Notes: generated by a model from the sequence alone, not told the origin. A stretch of 64,000 nt of DNA from Tabrizicola aquatica (GCF_002900975.1 NZ_PJON01000005.1:124001-188000), one strand, 5' to 3'; shown: positions 36,116-45,774, counted from the stretch's first letter. Numbers and translations are program-made.

Positions 36116-36658
36116 TCACTTCGGGACCATCACCGTGTCGATGACGTGGATCACGCCGTTCGACTGGTCGACATCGCCGATGGTGATGCGGCCGATATTC
36201 CGCGATTCCGAGTAGATCATCGCCGTATCGCCCTTGAAGCGGATCGACAGCGCGTCGCCCGACAGGGTGCGCAGGTTGGCCAGCCCGTCGCGTCCGACCT
36301 GGGCGCGCAGGTCCGCCAGCTTCAGGTCGCCGGCGACGACATGGGCGGTCAGGACCTTGGTCAGCATGTCCTTGTTTTCCGGCTTCAGCAGCGCGTCGAC
36401 GGTGCCGGCGGGCAAGGCGGCGAAGGCGTCGTTGACCGGGGCGAAAACGGTGAAGGGGCCATCGCTCATCAGGGCATCGACCAGGCCCGCCGCCTTGACC
36501 GCTGCCACCAGCGTGGTGTGGTCGGCCGAGTTCACGGCGTTTTCGACGATGTTGCGCTCTTCCAGCATCGGCGCGCCGCCCACATCGGGGTTGGCGGCCA
36601 GCGCGGCGAAGGGCAGGGCGGTCAGGGCAAGGGCGGCAAGGCCGTGGCGCAGGATCAT
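36116..36658 (-). CDS. Secreted fasciclin-domain protein
   Basis: 180 residues with a signal peptide (ILRHGLAALALTALPFAALA). One FAS1 domain (about 40-178): VAAVKAAGLVDAL, GPFTVFAPVNDAFAAL (H1 motif), VLTAHVVAGDL, and TIGDVDQSNGVIHVIDTV with the final VPK. Single-domain bacterial FAS1 proteins are periplasmic or surface proteins implicated in adhesion. Its promoter should lie in 36659-36787, which holds no gene. Confidence 0.92.
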   Translation of the reverse strand: MILRHGLAALALTALPFAALAANPDVGGAPMLEERNIVENAVNSADHTTLVAAVKAAGLVDALMSDGPFTVFAPVNDAFAALPAGTVDALLKPENKDMLTKVLTAHVVAGDLKLADLRAQVGRDGLANLRTLSGDALSIRFKGDTAMIYSESRNIGRITIGDVDQSNGVIHVIDTVMVPK

Positions 36659-36787
36659 GGAGACACTCCGTCTGGTAGGACCAGCCGGACCATCCGGCTG
36701 TCACATGCAAAGGAACGGAGGCGTTTCGCGCGAAGTTTCGCGCCGCGGATCACAGGAGCGTGAAAGGGTCATCGGCGCGTGAAGGGA

Positions 36788-37657
36788 TCAGAACCACTGG
36801 CCGGGTTCCATCAGGCCAAGGTCCAGCAGTTGCTGGCTGTGCCACTGGAACGGGGCCGAGTTGTGCCAGCGAAAGCTTTGGATCGCGTGGCGCGAGCCGG
36901 GGTTGGCGCGCAGGGCCTTGGCGGTGCGGAACGAGCAGACCGCGGCGGTCAGGTTGTGGTGCCAGGGGCAGGCATAGGTGTTCATCTCGTCTTCGGTCAG
37001 CGTGTAGTCCGGCAGAAGCCGCAAGCCGGGCTTGGCGCGGAACAGCGAGATACGGTCGATCTTGCGGCGGGCGGGGGGGATATGTTCCTCGAACCGCCAG
37101 CGCAGGCCGCCGTAGAAATCCAGCTGGCGTTCCTTGGGATGGTTGTGGCGTGCGCGGTCCTTGCGGGCCAGCGCGTAATAGCCCGACCGGTCCAGCCAGG
37201 CATCCTCCAGTGCCACCGCATTGCCGCTTGCGGTCAGGTCGCCGGCGTAAAGGTCGACGACATTGGTCAGCATCGCCTCGCGCCGTTCCTCGGCGTGGAA
37301 GGCCAGCAGTTCGCTGACCCGGCGCGTCTCGCAGAAGGGGAAGAACAGGTATTCGGCGTTGTAGCAGTAATGCACCCAGGCGCCCGCGACCTGGTCGATC
37401 ACCTGGTTCACGGCGGCGATCAGTGCGCCGTCGGCAAAGACGTCATGGGTGACGGTGTGGATGCGGTCGGCAAGATCGGCCGGCGGGTCAAGGCCGGGTG
37501 GCGCCAGCAGGACCACGTCGCGAAAGCCGGTTTTCAGCTGATGCGCGAGGGTGGAGTGCAATTCTACCCCATCCTCGGCCAGGACCAGCGAGAGGGGGCC
37601 CTTGGCAAGGGTCGGGGCCTTGGCGGCCAGAAGGGCGGCAAGCGACGGGTAACGCAT
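36788..37657 (-). CDS. Conserved protein of unknown function upstream of miaB
   Basis: 289 residues, from ATG at 37657 ([14 protein letters not shown]). Early [22 protein letters not shown] and VVLLAPPG read as a Rossmann-like start of a glycosyltransferase family 2 domain. [19 protein letters not shown] and [22 protein letters not shown] are rich in aromatic and His/Cys residues. Such proteins are widespread in Rhodobacterales and unassigned. It is divergent from miaB. An in-frame extension upstream to 37786 would overlap miaB and is unlikely. Confidence 0.7.
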   Translation of the reverse strand: MRYPSLAALLAAKAPTLAKGPLSLVLAEDGVELHSTLAHQLKTGFRDVVLLAPPGLDPPADLADRIHTVTHDVFADGALIAAVNQVIDQVAGAWVHYCYNAEYLFFPFCETRRVSELLAFHAEERREAMLTNVVDLYAGDLTASGNAVALEDAWLDRSGYYALARKDRARHNHPKERQLDFYGGLRWRFEEHIPPARRKIDRISLFRAKPGLRLLPDYTLTEDEMNTYACPWHHNLTAAVCSFRTAKALRANPGSRHAIQSFRWHNSAPFQWHSQQLLDLGLMEPGQWF

Positions 37658-37757
37658 CGCGGCAGAATCGGTGATCCGCCGCAGGGATGCAAGGGTGGTC
37701 GGTTGCGCCGATGGGTCGGTTCGGGGTAGAAGCCGCCCGTTCCCGGAGACCCATGCC

Positions 37758-39077
37758 ATGACCGACGCCAAGAAGCTGTTCGTCAAGACCTACGGCTGCC
37801 AGATGAACGTCTACGACAGCGAGCGCATGGCGGAAGCCCTGGGCGCCAAGGGCTATGTCACGACGGACGTGGTCGAAGAGGCCGACATGGTGCTGCTGAA
37901 CACCTGCCACATCCGGGAAAAGGCGTCCGAGAAGCTGTATTCCGACCTTGGCCGTCTGCGCGCGCTGAAGGCGGCGCGTCCGGGGATGAAGGTCGGCGTC
38001 GCCGGCTGCGTCGCCCAGGCCGAGGGCGAAGAGATCCTGCGCCGCTCGCCCGTGGTGGATCTTGTGGTCGGCCCGCAGGCCTATCACCGCCTGCCCGCGA
38101 TGGTCGAGGCCGGGGGCCGCGTGGTGGACACCGACTTCCCGGTCGAGGACAAGTTCACCCTCTTGCCCGAACGCAAGTCCCTGCGCGGGCCTGCGGCGTT
38201 CCTGACGGTGCAGGAAGGCTGCGACAAGTTCTGCGCCTTCTGCGTCGTGCCCTATACCCGTGGGGCCGAGGTCAGCCGCCCGGTCGCCCGCCTGCTGGAC
38301 GAGGCGCGGGGGCTGGTGGCCCAAGGCGTGCGCGAGATCACGCTGCTGGGACAGAACGTCAACGCCTATCACGGTCAGGGGCCGGACGGGGTCTGGGGTC
38401 TGGCGCGGCTGGTGCGAGAGTTGGCGACGATCGAGGGTCTGGCGCGCATCCGCTATACCACCAGCCACCCGAACGACATGGACGACGACCTGATCGCCGC
38501 GCATGGCGATCTGCCGCAGCTGATGCCCTATCTGCATCTGCCGGTGCAGTCCGGGTCCGACCGCATCCTGAAGGCGATGAACCGCAAGCATACGGCCGAG
38601 CATTACCTGCGTCTGATCGACCGCATCCGCACCGCGCGGCCGGATATCCTGTTGTCCTCGGATTTCATCGTGGGCTTTCCCGGTGAGACCGATGCCGACC
38701 ACCAGGCCACGCTGGACCTGATCCGCGCGGTGGGCTTCGGCGCGGCGTTCAGCTTCAAGTACTCGGCCCGGCCCGGCACCCCGGCGGCCGAGAAGGCGCC
38801 CGTCGCGGCCGAAGTGGCGGACGCCCGGCTGCAAGAGCTGCAGGCCCTGATCACCGCCCAGCAGCGCGCGGTGCAAGAGGCGATGGTCGGACGCGAGGTT
38901 GCGGTGCTGTACGACAAGCCGGGCCGCAAGCCCGGGCAGATGGTGGGCAAGTCCGACCACCTTCACGCCGTCCATGTCGAGGACGCAGATGGTCGAATCG
39001 GACAGCTGGTGCGGGTGCGGGTGACGGGATCGGCCACGAACTCGCTGGCAGCAGTTCCGGTGGGGCCTGCAACCTGA
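37758..39077 (+). CDS. miaB: tRNA-2-methylthio-N6-isopentenyladenosine synthase
   Basis: 439 residues, radical-SAM methylthiotransferase. The N-terminal UPF0004 domain has [24 protein letters not shown] and [10 protein letters not shown] with three Cys for the auxiliary cluster. The radical-SAM motif is CDKFCAFC in [19 protein letters not shown]. The C-terminal TRAM domain binds RNA. It modifies A37 of tRNAs. The ATG at 37758 gives [14 protein letters not shown]; phoH, ybeY and lnt follow further down, the conserved alphaproteobacterial order. Confidence 0.97.
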   Translation: MTDAKKLFVKTYGCQMNVYDSERMAEALGAKGYVTTDVVEEADMVLLNTCHIREKASEKLYSDLGRLRALKAARPGMKVGVAGCVAQAEGEEILRRSPVVDLVVGPQAYHRLPAMVEAGGRVVDTDFPVEDKFTLLPERKSLRGPAAFLTVQEGCDKFCAFCVVPYTRGAEVSRPVARLLDEARGLVAQGVREITLLGQNVNAYHGQGPDGVWGLARLVRELATIEGLARIRYTTSHPNDMDDDLIAAHGDLPQLMPYLHLPVQSGSDRILKAMNRKHTAEHYLRLIDRIRTARPDILLSSDFIVGFPGETDADHQATLDLIRAVGFGAAFSFKYSARPGTPAAEKAPVAAEVADARLQELQALITAQQRAVQEAMVGREVAVLYDKPGRKPGQMVGKSDHLHAVHVEDADGRIGQLVRVRVTGSATNSLAAVPVGPAT

Positions 39078-39251
39078 CCGGGAGCGACTGTTGCAGATCG
39101 GCCAAAAAAACCCGCACAAGGTGATTGCAGGGCCACAAATCCCGGTCCTGCCTGACGAATTCCTTCTCTTCGCCCGCTTTCCTCTGCTTTATAGACGCCA
39201 AACATGGGTTGCGCGGCCCCCTGGGGGTCGTGCTTTGGGAGTGTGGCATTG

Positions 39252-39815
39252 ATGAAGACGGGGAGCATGCTGCGACGCAGCCTGACGTCACTCGTGTCGG
39301 TGGCGTGTCTTGTCGTCGGGCCGATGGCGCAGGCGCAGGACGCGGCCGTGACCGGCAAGATCGAATGGGGCGTCTGGATCGACGCGGACGGCTGCCAGCA
39401 TTGGTGGGCAGATGGCGGGACCGAAGGCTACATGGTGCCGCGCCGCGACCCCAAGACGGGCAAGCCGGTCTGCCTGCAGCAGACCAGCTGCCTGTCGGAA
39501 AGCACGGACGCCTATTTCGCCACCGCCAGCGCGCAGTTGACGGCAGATGGCCGCCGCAAGCTGGAGCAGTTCTTCACCACCTCGGATGCGTTCAGCTATT
39601 CGATTGCCGGGCACACCGACAGTCGCGGCTCGGATGCCTATAACCAGGGCCTGTCCGAGGCGCGCGCCCGCAGCGTGGCCGAAGTGGCGCAATCGGTGGG
39701 CGCGGTCGTGGACAGTGTCTCGGGTCTTGGCGAGACGCAGCCGATCGCATCGAACGCCACGTCGGCCGGCATGGCGAAGAACCGCCGCGTCGAAGTTTTC
39801 TGCAAGAAGGGCTGA
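39252..39815 (+). CDS. OmpA-family protein with DGCQxW motif
   Basis: 187 residues. Signal peptide LRRSLTSLVSVACLVVGPMAQA. Residues about 40-72 carry the motif DGCQHWWADGGTEGYMVPRR, followed by DPKTGKPVC, which recurs in the next gene. The C-terminal OmpA domain has ATASAQLTADGRRKL, IAGHTDSRGSDAYN (peptidoglycan-binding Asp/Arg) and NRRVEV. Most likely it links outer membrane and peptidoglycan. ATG 39252 and 39267 are both possible starts. It lies between miaB and phoH. Confidence 0.88.
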   Translation: MKTGSMLRRSLTSLVSVACLVVGPMAQAQDAAVTGKIEWGVWIDADGCQHWWADGGTEGYMVPRRDPKTGKPVCLQQTSCLSESTDAYFATASAQLTADGRRKLEQFFTTSDAFSYSIAGHTDSRGSDAYNQGLSEARARSVAEVAQSVGAVVDSVSGLGETQPIASNATSAGMAKNRRVEVFCKKG

Positions 39816-39819
39816 CCAG

Positions 39820-40209
39820 ATGACGCTTGCAGTAAAGACCGCGACGACCCTTGGCCTGGCCAAGCGCCTGGCGCTGCTGCCGGTGCTGGCGCTGGGCCTC
39901 TCGGCCTGCGCCAGCGGCGAATTCTTCGAGGATGTCCAGCGCTATGGCGGGCCGGATTCGGTGATCGCCAAGGCGGGGGACTCGGGTACCGACAACGAGC
40001 CCTCGCTGGTCGATGGCGAGGCGGCGATCGCCTATGATCCCGACGGCTGCCAGGTCTGGATCATCGACGACGGTGTCGAGGGCTACTCCACACCGCGTTT
40101 CGATCCCAAGACGGGCCTGCCGGTCTGCGACGGCAAATATCCGCCCGGGACGGTGCTTGGGCCCTATGAAACCTCGACCGCGCCGGGCCCGGACTACGTT
40201 CCGCGCTAA
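39820..40209 (+). CDS. Lipoprotein with DGCQxW motif
   Basis: 129 residues. Lipoprotein signal with lipobox LSAC (LLPVLALGLSACAS). The C-terminal half has DGCQVWIIDDGVEGYSTPRF, then DPKTGLPVC, matching the OmpA-type neighbour almost position by position, and ends with a Pro-rich tail. The ATG is 4 bases after the previous stop, so the two are co-expressed. A shared envelope complex is inferred. A terminator follows. Confidence 0.82.
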   Translation: MTLAVKTATTLGLAKRLALLPVLALGLSACASGEFFEDVQRYGGPDSVIAKAGDSGTDNEPSLVDGEAAIAYDPDGCQVWIIDDGVEGYSTPRFDPKTGLPVCDGKYPPGTVLGPYETSTAPGPDYVPR

Positions 40210-40249
40210 AGCCTGGCGCTGGGCTTCCTTGTCCCGGTTTTCCGATCAG

Positions 40250-40277
40250 GGCCCCGACCATCGGTCGGGGCCTTCTT
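40250..40277 (+). terminator. Terminator after the lipoprotein gene
   Basis: GGCCCCGACC-atc-GGTCGGGGCC, perfect ten-base stem, followed by TTCTTG. It separates the envelope pair from phoH. Confidence 0.85.
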
Positions 40278-40414
40278 GCTGACGCATTAGTGGGCGGGCC
40301 TTCACAAAAATTGCGTCAACCAACGCAACAAATTGTGGGGGCAGCGGGTTTTCCTTGCCACAGATCGTATCCGGCTGCACAATTTCCCTGTGGCCTTGCC
40401 AGAAGGAGCACCCG

Positions 40415-41434
40415 TTGGGCATCAGCGCGCTGACCCCCCCGTCCGCCGAAGACGTCATCGAGACCGTCCTCGAATTCCCTGACAACCGATTGCTGATCGA
40501 CCTGTGCGGCGAGTTCGACCGCAACCTGGCGCAGATCGAGCACCAGATGGGGGTCCACATCCTGCGGCGTGGCAACCGTCTGGCGGTGATCGGCGACAAG
40601 ACCGCCCGCGAACAGGCCGCCGCAGTCCTGCGCTCGCTGTATGCCCGGCTGGAAACGGGCCGGGGCGTCGCGGCTGGCGACATTGACGGCGCGATGCGCA
40701 TGGGTCGCCCGGTTGTTGGCAAGCCTGGCGGGAATGCCGACAGCGCCGAACAGATCGAGCTGTTCTCGACCGGGATGGAGCTTCGCACCCGCAAGAAGCC
40801 GATCGAGCCGCGGACCGAGGCGCAGAAGGCCTATGTCGCGAACCTGTTCCAGCACGAATTGGGCTTCGGCATCGGGCCTGCGGGCACTGGCAAGACCTAT
40901 CTGGCGGTCGCGGTCGGAGTGACGATGTTCATCTCGGGCGCGGTGGAGAAGATCATCCTGTCGCGCCCGGCGGTGGAGGCGGGCGAACGGCTTGGCTTCC
41001 TGCCCGGCGACGCGAAGGAGAAGGTCGATCCCTATATGCAGCCGCTGTATGATGCGCTGAACGACTTCCTGCCGGCCAAGCAGGTGGAAAAGCTGATGCA
41101 GGAGAAGCGGATCGAGATCGCCCCCCTGGCCTTCATGCGGGGCCGGACGCTGTCGAACGCTTTCATCGTCCTGGACGAGGCGCAGAACGCCACGACCATG
41201 CAGATGAAGATGTTCCTGACCCGACTGGGCGAGGGCAGCCGCATGGTGATCACCGGCGACCGGACCCAGATCGACCTGCCGCGCGGCACGGCGAGTGGCC
41301 TTATGGACGCCGAACGCATCCTGAAGGGGGTGCGGGGGGTCAGCTTCAACTACTTCACCTCCAAGGATGTGGTCCGGCACCCGCTGGTCGGTCGGATCAT
41401 CGAGGCGTATGAGGCCGACGAAGCCCAGGGGTGA
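40415..41434 (+). CDS. ybeZ: PhoH-like ATPase (YbeZ)
   Basis: 339 residues from a TTG at 40415 (MGISALTPPSAEDV) preceded by AAGGAG at 6 bases; an upstream TTG at 40355 lacks this. An N-terminal KH-like segment, then Walker A GIGPAGTGKTYLAV, LSRPAVEAGERLGFLPG, Walker B FIVLDEAQNA, and ITGDRTQIDLP. PhoH/YbeZ works with YbeY in RNA and ribosome metabolism. The downstream ybeY, corC-like and lnt genes complete the conserved cluster. Confidence 0.93.
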   Translation: MGISALTPPSAEDVIETVLEFPDNRLLIDLCGEFDRNLAQIEHQMGVHILRRGNRLAVIGDKTAREQAAAVLRSLYARLETGRGVAAGDIDGAMRMGRPVVGKPGGNADSAEQIELFSTGMELRTRKKPIEPRTEAQKAYVANLFQHELGFGIGPAGTGKTYLAVAVGVTMFISGAVEKIILSRPAVEAGERLGFLPGDAKEKVDPYMQPLYDALNDFLPAKQVEKLMQEKRIEIAPLAFMRGRTLSNAFIVLDEAQNATTMQMKMFLTRLGEGSRMVITGDRTQIDLPRGTASGLMDAERILKGVRGVSFNYFTSKDVVRHPLVGRIIEAYEADEAQG

Positions 41435-41462
41435 CGGGTGGCTTTCAGGCGGAGCGCTGACG

Positions 41463-41560
41463 CGCAAGACTTTTGTCTCGTCGTCGGGCTTCGCCTCCTC
41501 CTCGGCGATGGGGGCATTCTGCCCCCAAACCCCCTGAGGATATTTGGGGAAGAGAAAGCC
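41463..41560 (+). repeat. GGATATTT element, long form, copy 4
   Basis: About 95 bases nearly identical to 58711-58810: TTTTGTCTCGTCGTCGGGCT, then CGCCTCCTCCTCGGCG, a GGGGGC...GCCCCC hairpin, AACCCCCTGAGGATATTTGG and GAAAGCC. The element lies between phoH and ybeY within an otherwise compact cluster. A terminator-like break between the two genes is possible. Confidence 0.78.
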
Positions 41561-41605
41561 CGGGTCGGGTTTGACGCCCGGCTGGCTTCGCGCTAGGGCG
41601 CAGGC

Positions 41606-42106
41606 ATGGATCTGGTCGAGACAGTGATCGAGGACGCGCGGTGGGAGGCTTTTGGGCTTGCCGCCCTGGCCGAGCGCGCCGGGCGTGCGGCGTTGGCGGG
41701 CCTTGGGTTGCCGGTTGCAGGGTTCTCGATCAGCCTGATGGGCTGTGACGATGCGCGGATCGCGGTGCTGAACGCCGATTTCCGCGGCAAGCCGCAGCCG
41801 ACCAATGTCCTTAGCTGGCCATCGGACGAACGGGGCGCGGAGTTTGTGGGCGAAGCGCCCGAGCCACCCGAACCCGGCGCGGCGGAGGATCCCGAAAGCC
41901 TGGGCGACATCGCCATCGCCTGGGATACCTGCGCGCGCGAGGCGGCGGAGCAGGACAAGCCGATGGCCGAGCATGTGACCCATCTGATCGTGCATGGGGT
42001 GCTGCATCTGTTGGGGTACGATCACATCGAGGACGAGGACGCCGCCCTGATGGAAGGTTTGGAAGTGCGGATACTTGCCAGCCTTGGGGTTTCTGACCCA
42101 TATTAG
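41606..42106 (+). CDS. ybeY: Endoribonuclease YbeY
   Basis: 166 residues. NADFRGKPQPTNVLSW and GDIAIAWDTCAREA precede the zinc site HLIVHGVLHLLGYDH (H-x3-H-x5-H). YbeY acts in 16S rRNA 3'-end maturation and ribosome quality control. Slightly longer than the E. coli protein by an insert of Pro/Glu-rich residues (EAPEPPEPGAAEDP). Followed by the CorC-like gene 43 bases later. Confidence 0.95.
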   Translation: MDLVETVIEDARWEAFGLAALAERAGRAALAGLGLPVAGFSISLMGCDDARIAVLNADFRGKPQPTNVLSWPSDERGAEFVGEAPEPPEPGAAEDPESLGDIAIAWDTCAREAAEQDKPMAEHVTHLIVHGVLHLLGYDHIEDEDAALMEGLEVRILASLGVSDPY

Positions 42107-42149
42107 GCGCTGCACCCGCGTGACGGGTGATTTTTCGGACAAAGGACCG

Positions 42150-43034
42150 ATGGGCAGTAGCACCGACGGGTCTCCCGCAGCGCAGGGCGCGCTGGACGGG
42201 ACGACCGATGACCCCGCCTCTGATCAAGGCCAACGCGGCTTTTTCGGACGGCTTCTCTCCGCCTTTTCCCCGGCATCCGAGCCGGCAGCCCCCGAGGCAG
42301 CTTCCGGTTCCAGTGCGGCGTCACAGGGGCTGCATGTCCTGCGCCGGATGCGGGTGGATGATGTGGCCATTCCCAAGGCCGAGATCGTGGCCGTGCCGCT
42401 GGACATCGGCAAGGAGGAACTGGTCGAGGTCTTTCGTGAGCATGGCTTCAGCCGGGTGCCGGTCTACAAGGGCACGCTGGACCATCCGCAGGGTCTGGTC
42501 CTTTTGAAGGACCTTGCCTTGCAGCATGGGTTTGGCGCCAGTGGCCGGTTCAGTCTGAAGCGGCTGTTGCGCCCGATCCTGTATGCGCCGCCGTCGATGC
42601 CCACTGGCGTCCTTCTGCAGAAGATGCAGAAGGAGCGCGTCCACATGGCCCTGGTGATCGACGAATACGGCGGGGTCGACGGGTTGGTGACGATCGAGAA
42701 CCTGATCGAAACGGTGATCGGCGAGATCGAGGACGAGCATGACGAGGATGAAGGCGCGCTGTGGAAGGAAGAAAAGCCCGGCGTGATCCTGGCCCAGTCC
42801 ACCGCGCCCCTGGAAGAGATCGAGGCCGCGCTGGGCATCGCGCTGCGGACCGGCGAGGAGGACGAGGAGATCGACACGCTGGGGGGCCTCGTGTTCCTGC
42901 GCTCGGGCCGGGTTCCGGCGCGGGGCGAGGTGATCGAGCATGAAACCGGCGTCCAGTTCGAGATCGTCGATGCCGATCCGCGCCGGATCAAGCGGTTGCG
43001 GGTGCGGCTGCCCTCGGCCCAGGCGACGACCTGA
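42150..43034 (+). CDS. CorC/HlyC family CBS-domain protein
   Basis: 294 residues. A disordered N-terminus (1-50), VLRRMRVDDVAIPKAEIVAV, two CBS motifs (EHGFSRVPVYKGTLDHPQG and MALVIDEYGGVDGLVTIENL), then an Asp/Glu linker and a CorC_HlyC transporter-associated domain ending RIKRLRVRLP. There is no DUF21 membrane domain, so it is the soluble CorC type, linked to magnesium/cobalt handling and often encoded between ybeY and lnt. Ends 3 bases before lnt. Confidence 0.93.
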   Translation: MGSSTDGSPAAQGALDGTTDDPASDQGQRGFFGRLLSAFSPASEPAAPEAASGSSAASQGLHVLRRMRVDDVAIPKAEIVAVPLDIGKEELVEVFREHGFSRVPVYKGTLDHPQGLVLLKDLALQHGFGASGRFSLKRLLRPILYAPPSMPTGVLLQKMQKERVHMALVIDEYGGVDGLVTIENLIETVIGEIEDEHDEDEGALWKEEKPGVILAQSTAPLEEIEAALGIALRTGEEDEEIDTLGGLVFLRSGRVPARGEVIEHETGVQFEIVDADPRRIKRLRVRLPSAQATT

Positions 43035-43037
43035 CGG

Positions 43038-44513
43038 ATGGCGCTGACCCGGTTGACGCCCAGGCGCCGGGCGGCGCTGGCTTTTATGCTGGGCATGGCG
43101 GTGGCGCTGGGGCAGGCGCCCTTCGGGTTGTGGCCTGTGGCGCTGGCGGCGCTGGCCGGGGTGATCTGGCTGGTCGCCGAGGCGGAAAGCTGGCGGGCCG
43201 CCTTCTGGATCGGTCTGGCGGCCGGGACGGGGCAGTTCGCCGTTGCGCTGTCCTGGATCGTGGAGCCTTTTCTGATCGACCTGCCCCGCCATGGCTGGAT
43301 GGCGCCCTTCGCGGTGGTGCTGCTGTCGGCAGGGCTGGCGCTGTTCTGGGGGGCTGCGGCGGCGTTGGCCGCCCGGACGCGGCATCCGGCGCTGGGGTTT
43401 GTCGCGGCCTTCGTGGGACTGGAATGGTTGCGCGGGGTGGTGCTGACCGGCTTTCCCTGGGCGATGCTGGGCCATGTGTTCATCGGCACGCCGATCGATC
43501 AACTGGCGGCCGTTCTTGGCCCTTCGGGGTTAAGTCTGCTGCTGCTGCTTGCCGCCGCGCTGCCGGTGGCCTGGCGCTGGCGGGGGGCGCTGGGGTCGGC
43601 GGTGGTGCTGGCGGCAGGGCTGGGCTTCGGCCTGTGGCGGCTGGACCAGCCCCTGCCCGATGCGCGTGAGGGGCTGGTCCGTCTGGTCCAGCCGAATGCC
43701 GAACAGGCGCTGAAATGGGACCAGGCGCTGGCGGACACCCATCTGGACCGGCTGCTGGACCTCACCGCGCAGGGAACCCCGGCCGAGCTGACGCTGTGGC
43801 CCGAGACGGCAGTGCCCTTCATGCTGGAATATGCGCCCTCGGTCGCGGGGCTGGTGATGGCGGCCTCGGGCGGGCGGCCGGTGGCGCTGGGAATCCAGCG
43901 CGAATCGGAGGGGTTGTTCTACAACAGCCTGCGCGTGCTGGAAGGCGAGGGGACCGAGGTCGCGCGCTATGACAAGCACCATCTGGTGCCGTTCGGCGAG
44001 TATATCCCCTTCGGCGACCTGGCCTATGACTGGTTCGGGATCACGGCCTTTGCGGCCCAGGCCGGCAGCACCTATTCGGCGGGCGCGGGGCCGGCGATCC
44101 TGGACCTTGGCCGCTTTGGCAAGGTCCTGCCGCTGATCTGCTATGAGGCGGTCTTTCCCCGGCTGGTCAATGCCGCGCCAGAGCGGGCGAACTGGATGCT
44201 GCAGATCACCAATGATGCCTGGTTCGGGGTCTGGACCGGGCCATTTCAGCATTTCGACCAGGCCCGGTTGAGGGCGGTCGAGCAGGGGCTGCCGTTGGTC
44301 CGGGTCGCCAACACCGGGGTCACGGCGGTGATCGACGCGCGCGGACGGGTGGTCGAGGCGCTGCCCTTCGGCACCAGGGCGGTCCTGGATACGCGCATCC
44401 CCGGTGCCCTGCCGCCCACACCCTATGCGCGTTGGGGCGATCTGCCGCTGGGTCTGTTGCTGGCGGGCCTCGCCGGGCTGGCCTTTGGGCGGCCGCGCCG
44501 CAGCGCCCATTGA
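43038..44513 (+). CDS. lnt: Apolipoprotein N-acyltransferase
   Basis: 491 residues. Six to seven N-terminal helices (1-200), a nitrilase-like periplasmic domain with the Glu in LWPETAVPFM, Lys in DKHHLVPFGEYIPFG and Cys in LICYEAVFPRL, and a final helix. It N-acylates the terminal Cys of lipoproteins in the inner membrane, the last step of maturation. Start ATG at 43038 lies 3 bases after the CorC-like stop, so the genes are coupled. A Pro/Arg-rich tail ends the protein. Confidence 0.96.
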   Translation: MALTRLTPRRRAALAFMLGMAVALGQAPFGLWPVALAALAGVIWLVAEAESWRAAFWIGLAAGTGQFAVALSWIVEPFLIDLPRHGWMAPFAVVLLSAGLALFWGAAAALAARTRHPALGFVAAFVGLEWLRGVVLTGFPWAMLGHVFIGTPIDQLAAVLGPSGLSLLLLLAAALPVAWRWRGALGSAVVLAAGLGFGLWRLDQPLPDAREGLVRLVQPNAEQALKWDQALADTHLDRLLDLTAQGTPAELTLWPETAVPFMLEYAPSVAGLVMAASGGRPVALGIQRESEGLFYNSLRVLEGEGTEVARYDKHHLVPFGEYIPFGDLAYDWFGITAFAAQAGSTYSAGAGPAILDLGRFGKVLPLICYEAVFPRLVNAAPERANWMLQITNDAWFGVWTGPFQHFDQARLRAVEQGLPLVRVANTGVTAVIDARGRVVEALPFGTRAVLDTRIPGALPPTPYARWGDLPLGLLLAGLAGLAFGRPRRSAH

Positions 44514-44551
44514 CGACCCGCCCCCTGCGGTCTAGGTGCTGCTGCATTGAA

Positions 44552-44597
44552 CCGCCACAACGGCTTCCTGGCGTGGCGGGGATTCACCAACGGAGCA
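44552..44597 (+). promoter_or_regulatory. SAM/SAH riboswitch upstream of metK
   Basis: The stem CCGCCAC (44552-44558) pairs with GTGGCGG (44573-44579) around the loop AACGGCTTCCTGGC. The loop CTTCC is complementary to GGAG (44592-44595), which is also the Shine-Dalgarno site 9 bases before the metK ATG. This fits the SAM/SAH riboswitch of Rhodobacterales: ligand binding closes the pseudoknot and blocks translation. Confidence 0.88.
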
Positions 44598-44604
44598 CTT
44601 CCCC

Positions 44605-45771
44605 ATGAGCCGCAAAGATTACGTCTTTACTTCCGAGTCCGTCTCGGAGGGCCACCCCGACAAGGTCTGCGACCGCATCTCGGATGCCGTCCTGGACGCC
44701 TTCCTGAAGGAAGAGCCGAACGCCCGTGTGGCCTGCGAAACCTTTGCGACGACCAACCGGGTCGTGGTGGGGGGCGAGGTCGGCCTGTCCTCGAAAGAGG
44801 CGACGGCGGCGATGATGCAGCGCGTCGACGGCATCGTCCGCGACTGCGTCCGCGACATCGGCTATGAGCAGAAGAAGTTCCACTGGGAAAAGATCAAGGT
44901 CCACAACTACATCCACGAACAGTCCGCCCATATCGCGCAGGGCGTGGACAAGGATGGGGCCGGCGATCAGGGCATCATGTTCGGCTATGCCACGCTGGAG
45001 ACGCCGGAATACATGCCCGCGCCGATCCAGTACGCCCATGCGATCCTGCGCCGTCTGGCCGAGGTGCGGAAATCCGGCGCGGAACCCACGCTGGGGCCGG
45101 ACGCGAAAAGCCAGCTGACGCTGCGCTACGCCGATGGCAAGCCGGTCGAGGTGACCTCGATCGTGCTGTCCACCCAGCACACGTCCAAGCGCCAGACCTC
45201 GAAGGTCATCCGCAAGATCGTGGAGCCCTATATCCGCGAGGTCCTGCCCGAGGGCTGGATCACCCGCAAGACCGAATGGCACGTCAACCCGACGGGGACT
45301 TTCGTCATCGGCGGGCCGGATGGTGACGCGGGCCTGACCGGGCGCAAGATCATCGTCGACACCTATGGCGGTGCCGCTCCGCATGGTGGTGGCGCTTTCA
45401 GCGGCAAGGACCCGACCAAGGTTGATCGGTCGGCCGCTTACGCCGCGCGCTATCTGGCGAAGAACGTGGTCGCGGCGGGTCTGGCCGAACGCTGCACGCT
45501 GCAGGTCTCCTACGCCATCGGCGTGGCCAAGCCCCTGTCGATCTATGTCGACACCCACGGCACCGGCCAGGTCGAAGCCAGCCGCATCGAAAAGGCCGTG
45601 GCCGAGGTCATGGACCTGACCCCGCGCGGCATCCGCACGCACCTGGACCTGAACCGCCCGATCTACGCCCGCACCAGCGCCTATGGCCATTTCGGCCGCG
45701 CGCCGGAAGCGGATGGCGGTTTCTCGTGGGAGCGCACCGATCTGGTCGAGGCGCTGAAAAAGGCGGTCTGA
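44605..45771 (+). CDS. metK: S-adenosylmethionine synthase
   Basis: 388 residues. The N-terminal [24 protein letters not shown] is the MetK ATP-binding signature; [12 protein letters not shown] (about 119) and [16 protein letters not shown] (catalytic Lys, Asp) are also hallmark motifs. It joins methionine and ATP to SAM. The riboswitch-type leader supports feedback by product. A long hairpin element and then a classic terminator follow. Confidence 0.98.
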   Translation: MSRKDYVFTSESVSEGHPDKVCDRISDAVLDAFLKEEPNARVACETFATTNRVVVGGEVGLSSKEATAAMMQRVDGIVRDCVRDIGYEQKKFHWEKIKVHNYIHEQSAHIAQGVDKDGAGDQGIMFGYATLETPEYMPAPIQYAHAILRRLAEVRKSGAEPTLGPDAKSQLTLRYADGKPVEVTSIVLSTQHTSKRQTSKVIRKIVEPYIREVLPEGWITRKTEWHVNPTGTFVIGGPDGDAGLTGRKIIVDTYGGAAPHGGGAFSGKDPTKVDRSAAYAARYLAKNVVAAGLAERCTLQVSYAIGVAKPLSIYVDTHGTGQVEASRIEKAVAEVMDLTPRGIRTHLDLNRPIYARTSAYGHFGRAPEADGGFSWERTDLVEALKKAV

Positions 45772-45774
45772 GTC

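Noticed and set aside
41463-41560. Remnant insertion sequence
   Set aside because: No transposase fragment, terminal inverted repeats or target duplication; it is a short intergenic repeat.
44513-44605. SAM-II riboswitch before metK
   Set aside because: The loop and pseudoknot match the SAM/SAH class better.
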